The notes under the pieces are model-generated. The model was given only the letters and a program-made list of their open reading frames with translations. It made no database searches and was not told the origin of the DNA. Below are positions 11,597-23,108 of a DNA stretch of 64,000 bases, in pieces. Source of the stretch: Pyrenula massariospora (taxonomy: Eukaryota > Ascomycota > Eurotiomycetes > Pyrenulales > Pyrenulaceae); assembly GCA_021030905.1 (NCBI GenBank), contig JAGFMI010000006.1, positions 1,488,001-1,552,000 of the forward strand. The letters run 5' to 3'. Each line of letters begins with the position of its first letter. The stretch's first letter is position 1. A program made the position numbers and the translations under genes.

Positions 11597-14348
11597 ATGG
11601 GCTCAGCAGCGGGCGTTGTGCCTTCCATATCGATTCACGTCACGAAGATGCAGGATAACTACCAACATCATCGGCCACCGCCGGTGCCACCTATCCTTAC
11701 CTATGAATCTCCTGCCATGTCCACCGCGACATCTCCTCAAAATCCACTACCTCCGAAGTCGAATTTTCTTCCGTCTGCGCCACCAAGTAGACCCGCGAGT
11801 AGTTTGAATCCACCAGCGGTACCCACCATATCTGTGCCATATGGTCCAAACTACGATGGAAGTTCTGTATCTCCACCGGATGCCCCTACATCCTATCCAG
11901 ACTCGGCGATGCTTGCGGATCTTCCAGGGGGACCGCTCGGTCACGGCTCGGTTTCAAACGCTGTTTTGCAAAACCAGAAACGAGCATATCGGCAGCGGAG
12001 AAAGGATCCCAGCTGCGACGCTTGTCGAGAGCGGAAAGTAAAGGTAGGTCTAGACTTTTTGGCTTTGAGTCTGTTAGCTTATGAATTTCAGTGCGATGCT
12101 ACGGAAACTTCAAGCTGCTCCGAATGTTCTAGCAGAAATGTACGGTGCCAGTTCACAAAAGAGACGAATCGACGGATGTCGTCCATTAAGTGCGTTTTGC
12201 TCCGCGACCATCAAGTTAGCTCCGGCTAATGAAGCACAGACAAGTCCAGGACCTCGAGAAACAACTCTTACAAGCGCGACAAACCATCAATCACTTACGT
12301 TCCCTTAACCCCAAGACTGAGTCTCTGGTAGACTTGGACGAATCTTCACAACAATCGAACCCAGAACTTCCAAAAGTAGGGGTCCCGCCTCCGCGAAGAC
12401 CACGGCCACCAATTGGGAAAGATCTATCAAAGGTCAGGGCGAATCTACGTGACTATGGCCGTGGCGTACTCAAAATGCCACCACCATATAGACGGATCGA
12501 TGCACAGCTAGGAATGCCGCCGCAAATTCCACCATTACCCGATCGAAGCGTCGCAGATCAACTACTTGCGGCTTATTACGACACTGTTCACGGTGTTTTC
12601 CCTATTATTCATTGGCCGACATTTATGGAAGAGTACTGTAGAGTCTATGAGCACGGCAGCGTATCTATCATGCACCGCGAATGGGGAGCAGTACTCTTCT
12701 GTATTTTCGCGAATGGAACATTGCATCACGAAGATCGTGAGCAGGCTCAAAATGGACGGCTTTATCTCATGCAAGGGATCTCAATGATCGATCTATGGCA
12801 AGATGAGCTCTCAATTGATCAAGCTAAGATGGCTACACTCACCAGCATGTTCCTCTTTGAGACGAATCTCAAATCAGCTAGCTGGGTCTGGCTTGGTACT
12901 GCTGTTAGGATAGCTCAAGACTCCGGACTGCACGTCCAATCAGGGCCATGGTCAGTCATAGAAGGGGAAACGAGAAAACGCGCCTGGTACTGTATCTATA
13001 TATGGGATAGGTACGGACCCATCAGCTATTCTTGCTTTCATGTTATTAACGACCGCTTGATAGATTGCTTGCTCTTGATGCCTCTAAGCCAGTACTAATA
13101 GACGACGGGGAATTCGACACCGACTTCCCAGAGCCAGTCGATGATCAATATATTACAGAGCAGGGTATCCTGTCATCAGGCCAGCCATCGACACCACTGC
13201 TAGCAACAATACACGTTCTTCGCTCCATTCAATCCGTGCTAAAGCTCTTCAAATCCCAATCCATAAACAAGGAAATCCTGCAATCACGCGAGAAATACCT
13301 CAACACCTGCATGGCGTTGTTTCCGAAACACTTGCAACTCTCCTCTACCGATTATCTTGATCCTCGCTTCCTCGCTCCCGTTATCCACTTTCAGAATGCT
13401 CGCTATGTCCTGCGTCGTCATAACCTGTCTCCGTACTGCACACCTGAAATGCGCACTCAAGCTATCGATCAATGCCTTGCCGTTGCGAGAGATACCGCAC
13501 ACTTACTTTCGCGGTGCATGGTCCCACCTCCGTATAATGATTCGCCCGGTAGTTCGCCACCGAAGCTCGATTGGCGGTCTCATTTCTCCAAGTGCAGTTT
13601 CTCGATACTGTGCACGCACTTGTGGCGGTGCATGCTGGTTCTACTTTTCCGCAGCGAGTATTCACTGGCTTTGTTACTGATCCGCGCGTCTGCGGCCATC
13701 GGGACCGCTCGCCAGGTCAATGCGGCTTGTGGGAGGAATGTGACCTTCTTTCTACGGTGCCTTTTCGATCGGCTCCAAAGGGGCCGTAACACAGGACTTG
13801 AGCACGACGAGGAAATGATGGTCTACCTAAGTGCCGATATGCAGTCGAGTACGGATAGCAGCTGGGTGTGGCAAGGCAGCGAAACCGGCTCACAACTGTC
13901 TTCTCTTGGTAAGAGAAAAGAACCAGCCAGCACACCTGAACCGCGGCCACATGTCTCGTCTCCCGATTTCCACCGGAAAAAGCCATCCACCGACGACCCT
14001 TTACCGCCAAGCTCGTCTTTGACTGAAGAGGAGCAGTCTAAATGGGGAAGCTGGGAACAGATCGAGCAGCAGGTACAGTTCTTGTTGGATCAACAGTCCA
14101 AACAATCGCTCGGAGTGATTGTGCCAGGATCTCAGCAGCAACAATTGACACCTATAAGTCCACAGCAAACACCCGACGGAACGTTTTTGTCTCCGGGTAG
14201 TGGCAGAGCTTCGGCCCCCGCTGGTCGAGCAACCGCAGGCCTTCCTAATCTGGGTGTGAATATACAGCGGAATTCGCAAAGCATGACGCCCATCAGTGCC
14301 AGCAGCCCGTCCAGCGCAAATCGAATGACGATAGCCAACATCATCTAA
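11597..14348 (+). CDS. Zn2Cys6 transcription factor with fungal-specific TF domain
   Basis: Four exons, 11597-12043, 12092-12189, 12240-13010 and 13064-14348, give about 866 residues. A Pro-rich N-terminus precedes the binuclear zinc cluster CDACRERKVKCD...CSECSSRNVRC. Intron 1 falls inside the cluster, between KVK and CDA. The cluster is followed by the linker TNRRMSSIKQVQDLEKQLLQ, a coiled coil expected to mediate dimerisation. The middle homology region contains AYYDTVHGVFPIIHWPTF and further conserved helices up to RAWYCIYIWDR. The C-terminal third is Ser, Pro and Gln rich, suiting an activation region. It should be a nuclear DNA-binding regulator; targets are unknown. Another possible start is the ATG at 11648. 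The neighbours give no hint of a regulated cluster. Confidence 0.9.
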
Positions 14349-15346
14349 AGTTTGAGCGAGTTCTGCATCGGATTCCATAACTGCTCTATCAGGATCATCC
14401 CATTCGAGGAAGCCACGCTCGACCTCTAGCGTCCCCAGGCCGCGTCTCGGTTTGATCTGCACCAGATAGCGGAGTAATGTATGTGCAGAGGATCGAGGGG
14501 GTGGTCGTTTCCACCTCCCGGAAAACAGGCTTGGTAACAGTTCACTCACCATCAGCCAAGCCGATCTTGCTTGGCTTGGATTTGGGAAAAGCAAGCCGTA
14601 ATTTTTAACTATGTTCAGCAAGGGTGGTGCTCGTGATTTTTCTTTGGCCAAAGGGAACTATCGCTGCCGGGCACAGTCTCTGTAGGCTCGGAACATAGAT
14701 TATGATTGATACCCATGGATTTTCAAGACACGGGACAGGGATATCTCTTGAGCCAATCAGGCTTGACCACAAATGAAGTTGGGGGGGCTTTGATGTTCGT
14801 CTACCATTGTTGATCGACATGCGTGATTTTCGATACTCGTGATCGCGATCGGCTACACTATCGATGTTAATGTCGAGCCAGCGTCGAACTGTTCTTCTGC
14901 AGAATGCAGATTAGCTTGAAACAGATCAGATCAGATCAGAGTAATCGCATACTTGGCCCAATGCGGCTGGTGCCCAAGAGTTCGTGCTTTCATGCATAGA
15001 CGATACCTATACGGTTAGGGTTGGAGGAGTTCGCGCTTGAATTGGTGCCTCGGTTCTCGGGCGCCGCTGGAGTTGGAGAAGGCCGGCCTTTCCGAGGTCC
15101 CCCAGTAGATCAACGACAATTGCCTTGTCCATGGTTGAACCATCGAAAAACACCGACAGGCGCAATGAGATAGTTGACCGGATTTTCACGTCGACCTTCA
15201 TTCACACTTTACGCCCGTGTTCTCCCCCTACCGACCTTCCACATCGATCGGGGCAACGATCCTCAAGCTCACCACCGCAATTGACGTCACCCAAACTCTT
15301 CTGTAAACCTTCTGAACAAACCCCACCCTCTCCTTTCCAATTCACC
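14349..15346. other. Intergenic between regulator and SDR gene
   Basis: About 1 kb between two plus-strand genes. It contains a short tandem GATCA run at about 14,921-14,941 and a TTAGGGTT motif near 15,017. From about 15,180 the upper strand is C-rich, consistent with the leader of the dehydrogenase gene. The long minus-strand frame at 14001-14651 overlaps the regulator and is a shadow. Confidence 0.45.
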
Positions 15347-16307
15347 ATGTCCGCGGAACAAGATGTCAAACTCCACGACTTTGGCAACATCTTCAGCCTC
15401 AAAGGCAAGGTGGCCGTCGTGACCGGCGGCAGCAGAGGTCTCGGCCTCCACGCCGCCAGCGGGTGCGTCCAACGCCTCAATCCCGCCCACCCAATCCTCC
15501 GCTTGCTCTTCCCATAACCCCAAACCCCCATATAGTCCCCCTATATCTAACAAGCCCCCCCTCCCCGACAGCCTCCTCCAAGCCGGCTGCGCCAAAGTCT
15601 ACATCACCTCCCGCAAAGCCGCCGCCTGCACCGCCGCAGCGGCCGCCCTCAACGCCCTCCCCAACAAACCCCCAACCTCCGTCGCCTACTCCATCCCCGC
15701 CGACTCCTCCAAGCTCCCGGAGATCGAGCGCCTCGTGTCCGAAGTCTCCAAAACCACAGACCACGTCGACATCCTCTTCGCCAACGCGGGCGCCACCTGG
15801 GGCGCCCCCTTCGAAACCCACCCCGAGCCCGCCTTCGCCAAGGTCATGGACCTCAACGTCAAGTCCATCTTCTACACTGTCCAGAAATTCGAGCCCCTCC
15901 TCAAACGCCGCGCCTCCAAAGACGACCCGTCACGAGTTCTCGTAACTGCGTCTGTCGCCGGCCTGGCCGTCGGCTCCCTCGGCCCCAACGCGACCTACTC
16001 CTACTCCGCGTCCAAGGCCGCCGCCATCCACCTCACCAAGAATCTAGCCGTCGAGCTGGGGCCGAGGGGGATCGTGTGCAACGCGATCGCGCCGGGGTTC
16101 TACCCGAGCAAGATGGCGAACGGGCTGATGGAGATTGTGGGCGGGAAGGAGAACATTGCGGCGGAGGTGCCGAATCGGAGGGTCGGGGAGCCCGAGGATA
16201 TTGCGGGGTTGGTGGTTTTTCTGAGTGGGCGGGCGGCGAGGCATTTGAATGGGGCGGTTGTGGTGACGGATGGGGGGAGTTTGTTGGCGGGGAGGAGTCG
16301 GATGTGA
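15347..16307 (+). CDS. Short-chain dehydrogenase/reductase (classical SDR)
   Basis: Two exons, 15347-15462 and 15572-16307, encode about 283 residues. The Rossmann cofactor motif TGGSRGLG sits at residues 26-33, with the intron just after LHAASG. Also visible are the NAG motif (FANAGATWG), the active-site Ser region VTASVAG and catalytic YSASK. The C-terminal DGG block (VVTDGGSLLAGRSRM) is typical of the FabG-like branch. It should reduce or oxidise a carbonyl/hydroxyl substrate using NAD(P)(H). Substrate and pathway are not predictable here, and no biosynthetic neighbours are seen. The coding strand is strongly C-rich up to about 16,050 and G-rich after it, with no break in the protein. Confidence 0.92.
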
Positions 16308-17087
16308 GGGCGTGAGTTTGAGAGGGAGGGGGGAAGGGAGGGGGATGAGGTTGGGGCGGGGAGATAGGAGAAAGGGAGGGAAGGGGGGTTATGGAGAATG
16401 CGCTTGAAATAGTGCTGGCCTCCGTGGAGATGGAGGGTATGATATCGAGAGATCGATTTGTGGCAGTGATGGGATGCACATACGCGGCTGTTCTCAAAGA
16501 ATGAACAAGAGCCATATTACCAGCACTAATCTGAGCTGCTGAGCTTGCACATACATGCAGATATAGATGCCTACGCATCGCATTCCAATTAAATCGGCAG
16601 ACCCTGTCCTCTGCAGAACCAAGACTATACTGTACTATAAAATTCAAAACGCTTTTCCCTCCTATAACCTCCAGGCCCGCCGCCTGTTCGCGGTGCTATG
16701 TACACTAAGATAAACATTGCCCTGTTCTCTAAGCACGCGCTAGGTCCGTAAAATGCATCCACAATTGCCCGCCCGAGCGTTTCGCCTACCGTACTACACT
16801 TGCTGAACATGACTGAGTGTTATTCGCCGGCGAGGGAAGATAATTCGATGTTGACGTGTGATCTGAAGCTGCAGGTACAAGCTAGCATTGCGCTAGATGA
16901 AAGCGGATTTCTCGAGATCAGCTTCAGATGCACACCGTTCGTAGCATTGCGCAACATCTTTCGCGCCGGAATTGGCCCTACCTCGAGAGCCCTTTCCGGC
17001 CTTGGTCCTAGAGGCGAGTAATGTGCCGCTGGAACAAGACTTGAATTATCCAGACAAAGATATATAGATTGAGGATGTCGAGATGAC
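16308..17087. other. Convergent intergenic region
   Basis: The interval lies between the 3' ends of the dehydrogenase (+) and the Gag-like ORF (-), so it should hold both terminators. The first 80 bases are almost pure purine on the upper strand, continuing the G-rich tail of the dehydrogenase. No gene is supported. Confidence 0.45.
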
Positions 17088-18227
17088 TCAGCCCACGGCC
17101 ACTGGCGTTTTCTCCTTATCTAGGCTTCCAAGCTCCTCCTCACTTTTACCGCCGTTGAGCAATGCCCATAGAAATCGCTGGTTCCGCGCTAGTTCTTTCG
17201 GGTATGTTTTGAGTGACGGCGCCAGGATTGTTGGGTCGGGATACGTGGTCGATATGCTTGATTTTGATTCTATGGGACTTTGGCTGGGTTGAGGCTCAGC
17301 TGGAGGCTGAGGTGCCCGTTGTTTTGGATCTATTGCTGGAGGACGAGGGGGTTCTTGCGGTGATATTGGAGGTGGCCTAGGGAGAAATGGCGGTTTACTC
17401 TGCGGCGGAGGTGGAGGGAGAGATGGTGGTGGAGAGGCGGCGTGGCTTGAGTGTATTGAAGGGCCGGGTTGGAGCTCTGCAATGGATGAGGCGATGGTGG
17501 TGAGCTTAGAAAGTGTCGAGTCTAGGGTGGAGAGAAATTGTGTCATTTTTTGCTGTGATCGAGAGTTCTGCCGCCTTCTTGAAGCTGCGTTTCCGGAGTT
17601 TGCTTTAGCTTCCACGCTGCTGAGAGATCGCAGCGCGGCATCTGACACACTCTTCAGAGCGGCGGTGGAATCTTGTTCTGATAACGACAGCTTGGACATC
17701 GCCTCCAGGCGTTTTCTACTTTCTTCTAAGGCTTCGATATCGTTAGTTTCGGAGCCTGTGATGTCGATGTCGTATGCCAAAACTTGTTCCAGAAGCTCCT
17801 GCTTGAGTTGCTGTGCGTCTTGAGCGGCCTTTTTGCGTATTCTTTCTCTCTCTTGCGGTGTTTTTGGATCTGCTCTTGTGTCGAGGCTTGGAGGTGGGCC
17901 ATCAAGCCCGGGCACACCCATGTTCGGAAAAGGCTCATTCTTGTTCCCGTATCGGTCATTCAGTGCTTTCCAGATGTCGCTCGCCTTGTCAAACTGTTCG
18001 GCAATCTTCCATGGTTCTGAGCCAGGAATCAAAGTGTTCATGATAATCTCTCTACATCGAGCATTCTGGGCTTCCCAATCGGCCAAATCTTTCGTGTATG
18101 CAGAGATTTCCGGAGACAAGAGATCGGCATTTGTCAGCGCCGTGGAAGTAGATGATGTGGCTCTGCTCTTGGGTGAAGGTTGCGTTGGATTGGCAGCTTT
18201 GCGCTGCTTCCTCGTTTTGTGCGGCAT
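17088..18227 (-). CDS. Orphan protein with Gag-like N-terminal region
   Basis: A single uninterrupted frame of 379 residues looks whole. Residues ~45-95 (ADWEAQNARCREIIMNTL...SDIWKALNDRYGN) resemble the helical Gag segment of Ty1/copia-type elements (UBN2/Retrotran_gag_2). The middle is helical and charged, and the C-terminal ~150 residues are very Pro-rich. I see no zinc knuckle, protease, reverse transcriptase, integrase or flanking long terminal repeats. It may therefore be a captured, host-retained copy of a copia-type Gag region, or an unrelated orphan with a similar helix. Age cannot be judged from this sequence. The resemblance is by eye and is weak to moderate. Confidence 0.55.
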   Translation of the reverse strand: MPHKTRKQRKAANPTQPSPKSRATSSTSTALTNADLLSPEISAYTKDLADWEAQNARCREIIMNTLIPGSEPWKIAEQFDKASDIWKALNDRYGNKNEPFPNMGVPGLDGPPPSLDTRADPKTPQERERIRKKAAQDAQQLKQELLEQVLAYDIDITGSETNDIEALEESRKRLEAMSKLSLSEQDSTAALKSVSDAALRSLSSVEAKANSGNAASRRRQNSRSQQKMTQFLSTLDSTLSKLTTIASSIAELQPGPSIHSSHAASPPPSLPPPPPQSKPPFLPRPPPISPQEPPRPPAIDPKQRAPQPPAEPQPSQSPIESKSSISTTYPDPTILAPSLKTYPKELARNQRFLWALLNGGKSEEELGSLDKEKTPVAVG

Positions 18228-18807
18228 GGCGAATAGCTGGTAGCGAATGACTAGATGGAGAGGTAGAGTAGTGTGGATGATGGGAGTAAGCTAGACAAGA
18301 GAAGAGAAAGCCCCAGAGGTACAGACTGGCGAGATAAATAAGTGGTGCCGGCCGAATGGGAGGGGAAGTTCCGACTGATCAAGATGACACTTTTCATGGG
18401 AACTCTACATTTTTCCACAATGAAACTGTTTGTGAAAGACGGCGGTAATCTCTCCAGGAGTTCTGACGCATTGATGATTGAGGATCGCCCATGGTCTAGT
18501 AGAGGCGTACATTTCTTTGTTCAGTACGAGCGTTGCAGACGTGCAGGGATCTTAGAGCTTCAAGTGGCCTTTCTGAAGCGGGAATAGCGTCGGTCAGCCT
18601 TGGCCGGAAGCTCTTTTGAGATGATTGTCATTCTCAACCTGCACATGCACAAGACCAGCTCATCTTGACGACGACGGCGATCATTTAAGACACCGACATT
18701 CTTCGGTTATATTATAGAATCTTATTTTGAGTTCCGTACTTCCCCTCCACTGGGGTGGAAATTCTACCTTCCCCGCCGTTGTCTGCCAGGCCAACATCCA
18801 ACCCAAC
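18228..18807. other. Divergent promoter between Gag-like ORF and ATG27
   Basis: This 580-bp interval separates two divergently transcribed genes. An AT-rich patch with TTATATTATAG occurs near 18,707-18,717, about 90 bp upstream of the Atg27 start, and could be a core promoter element. One short plus-strand frame has no protein features. Confidence 0.45.
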
Positions 18808-19920
18808 ATGCGACGATCAGTACCAGCGCCGGTCTCTCTATCCTCTACCTTAGCACTCGTATTCCTCCTACCGACACTTACCTCTCAAATAACCTACGAC
18901 TGCAACCAAATCCGCGTCGACAAGAAGTCGTTCGATTTCAGTAAATTAGGAGGCCCTCACAGTGTAACGACTGTAGACAAAAGCTCTCCTCCAGGAATCA
19001 AAGAGCTCGTATGGACGGTGGACGTCTGCAAAAATTTACGACGGACTAGTGACGCCAAAAAGACCGAACAATGCGAAGGCGGGACACGAGGTTTGCAAAT
19101 CTTGACTTCAAGCTGCTTGATCCAAGACTAACCAGTCACTTTGAACAGTGTGCGGAATCGAGACGATTACTAAAAACGATGACAAACCATTGGTCGACAG
19201 AGTCATTCCAATTGCAGGCAACTACCAAGGTGGCGGTAGTGGGAAGCATCTCGATCCTAAATTCGAACGATTAAAAGCAACAGATGTAAATAGTGAGGGT
19301 TTACGGATGGAACTTCATGGAGGAGTTTATTCTGGAAGATCGCAGAAGGCTGTGATCAACTTCAGGTGCTCAAAAGACGAGACCGGAAATGAGAATTTAG
19401 AAAAGGGCAAGGGCGACGGTGACGATGACGATGACGAGGATGATGCGAAGGAGCGGAAAAGGCAAGCTTACAATGGCAAAGAGGAGGATTACGACAGCAA
19501 CAGCCTGCATTTTGGCGGCTACGGACCAGATGGCGACATCGATATTCTAACGCTGAACTGGAACACAAAGTATGCTTGCGAGGATTATGAGAAAGATGAA
19601 GATGAAGATGGCAGCAAGAAAGGGTCGTGGGGCTTTTTCACCTGGTTCATCGTGATGTATGTATCAGCCCTTTACCGTCATACTTGATTTTGCATCTGTC
19701 CAATTGCTGACAATCCGACCACAGCGCTTTCCTCGGCACCGCAGCCTACCTGATATTCGGCTCCTGGCTCAACTATAACCGCTACGGCGCACGAGGATGG
19801 GATCTTTTGCCGCACGGCGACACAATTCGAGATATACCTTACGTCCTCAAAGACTGGTGGAGGAAAGTGATGGATACAATCTCTGGGCCGGGTTCGAGAG
19901 GGGGATATTCTGCCGTGTAG
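18808..19920 (+). CDS. ATG27: Autophagy-related protein 27
   Basis: Three exons, 18808-19090, 19149-19656 and 19725-19920, give about 328 residues. A signal peptide (LALVFLLPTLTSQ) opens the protein. The lumenal part has the Atg27/mannose-6-phosphate-receptor-like Cys pattern, including VDVCKNL, GTRVCGIE, NFRC and YACED. An Asp/Glu/Lys-rich insertion (GDDDDDEDDAKERKR) interrupts it. One membrane helix lies at about residues 254-278, and the short cytosolic tail ends in YSAV. YSAV is the tyrosine sorting motif described for yeast Atg27. The protein is a type I membrane protein cycling between Golgi, endosome, vacuole and Atg9 vesicles, supporting Atg9 traffic in autophagy. Both splice junctions restore conserved sequence. 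Confidence 0.93.
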
Positions 19921-20378
19921 CGTTGCATTTTTGTAAAGCATTTCTGTTTGTAACCGTAGACTTGAAGCCTAACTTGGGCTATGGATTAACTTGCTGGCGT
20001 CGGCTCTGGAAAAGAGCTTTCTTCACCCGGTATGGGCACCAGGTACTACATAAGAGTTGCGTCTACTGGCGCACCTGCAATAATTGTCTCCCTACTTTGA
20101 ATAAAGATTAGTGGAGGTTGGGTAGTTGCAGATGCCGGCTAGGTCGCTAGACATCCGACAAACAAGTAGTATCAAAACTACGAGTTTTATTCCACAACTC
20201 TTCATAACACTTAATCTTCCCTTGTGTCGATTTAACATCCCCCAACCCCCACCACTGTAAACCATCCACAACCATCCACACCTTCACTCTCCTCCCCCTC
20301 CATACCCTCACCATACTTCTCCCTTCCCCAAACCCCACTCCACACGCTTTAGAAAAATCGAAAACAACCACAACCACA
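19921..20378. other. Intergenic between ATG27 and prefoldin gene
   Basis: Contains the 3' end of the Atg27 transcript. From about 20,220 there is a C-rich leader-like stretch running into the prefoldin start. No other gene is seen. Confidence 0.45.
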
Positions 20379-21229
20379 ATGCTCGCGCGGCGCATGGTAC
20401 CACCCCCTTTCCCCTCCATCCTCCTCCCCCTCTCCCCCGTCTCTCATTACCAGCCACACTCGCACAAGCTAACACATCCCGCCAAAGCTATCCCGCGAAG
20501 ACGAAGCGGCGAACCCGACGGGAGGGTCTGATATTGAGGTTTCCCGCGAGGACCAGGACCAGATCAACCGGTTTAGTCGGCTGCATGCGCGGGAGATTAG
20601 GGTCGAGGAGGAGTTGAGGGGGAAGAATGTGAGTTTTTTGCTGTGATTGTGGTGTGTTATATTAAATGCTGGCTTTTTGGAGGATTTGATTTTTGGGTTG
20701 GCGCTCCGCTGCTGTAGTGGATGGGGAATGGAGGGGAGATTCTTGCGTGGAGGGGAGAGGAGGGTGAGGGTAGAGGGGATGGGAATAGGGGGAAAGTTCT
20801 GAGCATAGGAGCCCAGGGATGGATTTATTTATACCGAATGACCTATAACTGGCATGCAAGACAACACAGACGAAGCCCAACTAACCCCCTCTCCGCTCCA
20901 GAAAGACAAAGAAGACCTCACCGACCTCACCACCGAGCTCGAACTCGCCGACGAAGACGACTTAATCCCGTCCGTCCCCTCCCCTTTTCCCCATCCCCCT
21001 TTCCCCTCCCCTCCTCTACTACTAACCCACCCATAGCTACAAACTCGGCGAATCCTACATGCACCTCCCCGTCCCGAAGGTCCAAAGCCTGCTGGAAACG
21101 AGCCAGGCGGAGCTGGAGAGGGAGGTCGAGGGGCTGGAGGAGAGGCTGCAGGGGGTGCGGGAGGAGATGGGGGCGTTGAAGGGGGCGCTGTATGCGAGGT
21201 TTGGGCGGAGTATTAATTTGGAGACTTGA
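20379..21229 (+). CDS. GIM3: Prefoldin subunit 4
   Basis: Four exons, 20379-20396, 20488-20628, 20902-20969 and 21037-21229, encode about 139 residues. The first exon carries only six codons (MLARRM). The protein shows the beta-type prefoldin plan: N-terminal coiled coil (VSREDQDQINRFSRLHARE), a beta-hairpin core (ELADEDDLIPYKLGESYMHLPV), then a C-terminal coiled coil (LETSQAELEREVEGLEERL). FSRLHAR and the LxxxDED..YKIGE block are subunit 4 hallmarks. It is one of six prefoldin subunits that hand unfolded actin and tubulin to the CCT chaperonin. Intron 3 uses the unusual donor GTCCGT. The coding strand changes from C-rich to G-rich near 21,080. Confidence 0.9.
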
Positions 21230-23108
21230 TGGGGGGTTATGGGGAGCGGTTGTTGCTGGTTAGGTGGGAAGGGGGAGAGGGGGGTGGGGGATTGGATGAG
21301 GGTTTTAGGCACATATTCAGGGTCACCAACGGCGTTTGTGGAATCTCTGGAAGTACGTCTGCTTGTTCGCGGGTTGATAGAGATTCTTACATGCCAAAGC
21401 ATTGACGTTTACAGTGATAAGTGGTCCTAAAACATGGACAGGCTGCTTTTGCTGCTCTATCTACCTGCTCCTCTACTACTAGCTCTGACGTTCTATGTTG
21501 AGAGGTAGGCTGAAGTGGAAATTGTAGGGCGTTAGAGCGCACATGACGGTTTCCGTGATCACTGTGACGCAGCAGTAAGCCCGGCGATCCTGATACCGGG
21601 GCTCAGTTAGATGGGACTCTTGCCCTCTAACGCAATCTCTCGGTACTTGAGGAAGAGGTTGAATCGCACGTAAAAGCACCGAATGGGGGAAGGTGCGATG
21701 TGAACTCCCTAGAATGCGTGCTGAGGAAAGTGATCATCATTTACGTGTGTTGTATTCACCATCGTAGATTGAGGAGCTCTCGTGCCCAACTTTGCTCTTT
21801 CAGGGTCGCTGTATCCTCAAGGAACGAATATTCACGGTCCGTTAGGGGTTTTTTAAACAGTGATGTATCTGTGGATGGGTTCTGCATGAGGTGGGATCCT
21901 CGATTTGCGCGCAAGAAGGCGAGATATGAAGATAATGGAATGGAAAGGGATTTGTAGTTGGTGCTGGTCACTTGTGGAACGGGTGACTCAACTTGCGCAA
22001 GTTGAAGCATTAGAGTTAAAAATCGAGCGGGTTGCGGCAGGTGTCGAATCGCCCATCGATGTTGCTGTGCTAGCCACAGAAGAGACCGCAATGAACTCTA
22101 TTCTTGTGATGCATCGTCTCGGGAAGTGCGGAGAAAGATGAATGCAGCCATTAAAAGCATACAGCTTAGAATGCCAATTTTCTGGCAGAGTAATGTTGCC
22201 GGATGATGGTGACATGAGGGCAAAGGTGCGATACCGGTGTTGATCGACCCACAATAGCGAAAGTCGTTGAATACCTCCATTGATGTCTTGCTTCCAGTGT
22301 TCATTCATCATAACTTAGACCGACTCTAATTTCAATAGAACAATAGGTGAATGTGGGGTCTTTCCAAGTAGTGAAGTGTAGAAAATTGCACGCTGCTTGA
22401 ATAGAGTGATGAACATAAAACGGGGTGGCTGGTACTTAGGATGCTGTTTCCTCCAGGGCTACCTGAGCCCTCACCTCTTCCCTGATCCTTTGCATTATCA
22501 AGAACACGGTGCGATCACTCTGCAAGTGTAATCTGGGTATGCCTGGTTCGCCATCAGAGGAGTAAATCTAGCATCTTTTTCAACCTGTCCGCCCTGGAGC
22601 TTGCACGGAAAATTTCACTCTCCTTGTCTCTCCAAAGATTTTCTAATAGCTTATGTGTGCTGGTATTTTTTCGCACAACCGTTCTTAAGAAAGAAGCGGG
22701 ACATCGACAATCGTGTCATTTAAAAATCGGAGATTTCGCGTGACCGAAAGTGCTGTGAGTGGTTCCATTGGAAGAACCGAAATTGGGTTCGAAGGGAAAA
22801 TCCGTTTCTGCACAGTTGGCTGTGGCTTACTTGCTCAAAATCGACAAAGACACTCTTTCGTGACTCGCCTTCCAAGGTAGAGAGTCCGAGGGGGTGTATC
22901 GAGTTGAGAGAGCTTCGTTTGGAAGAAATCTTTGAATAAAACGGTGGTGCTCGTTTTCCCATCTCTTCTCCTCACTATCAACCACGTCGCTTCAAAATCG
23001 CACATCGCAACATCGAATTCCACGATTTGGATTCGCTAAGTATCACTGTCATTCCTCGACTCTGCTCCATAAATCCTAACTCGGCCCACATCAACTTCAA
23101 TTTTCGTC
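21230..23108. other. Intergenic, 1.9 kb
   Basis: No confident gene. Two minus-strand frames (21756-22091 and 21988-22311) overlap each other and have no recognisable domain. The last ~150 bases before 23109 are C and A rich and leader-like. No repeat or tRNA was found. Confidence 0.45.

Noticed and set aside
14001-14651. Long minus-strand frame of 216 codons
   Set aside because: It overlaps the well-supported C-terminal exon of the Zn2Cys6 regulator on the other strand and has no domain; it is a shadow frame.
15463-15945. Pro/Ser-rich frame inside the dehydrogenase
   Set aside because: It is the off-frame reading of C-rich codons of the SDR gene and intron; composition alone explains it.
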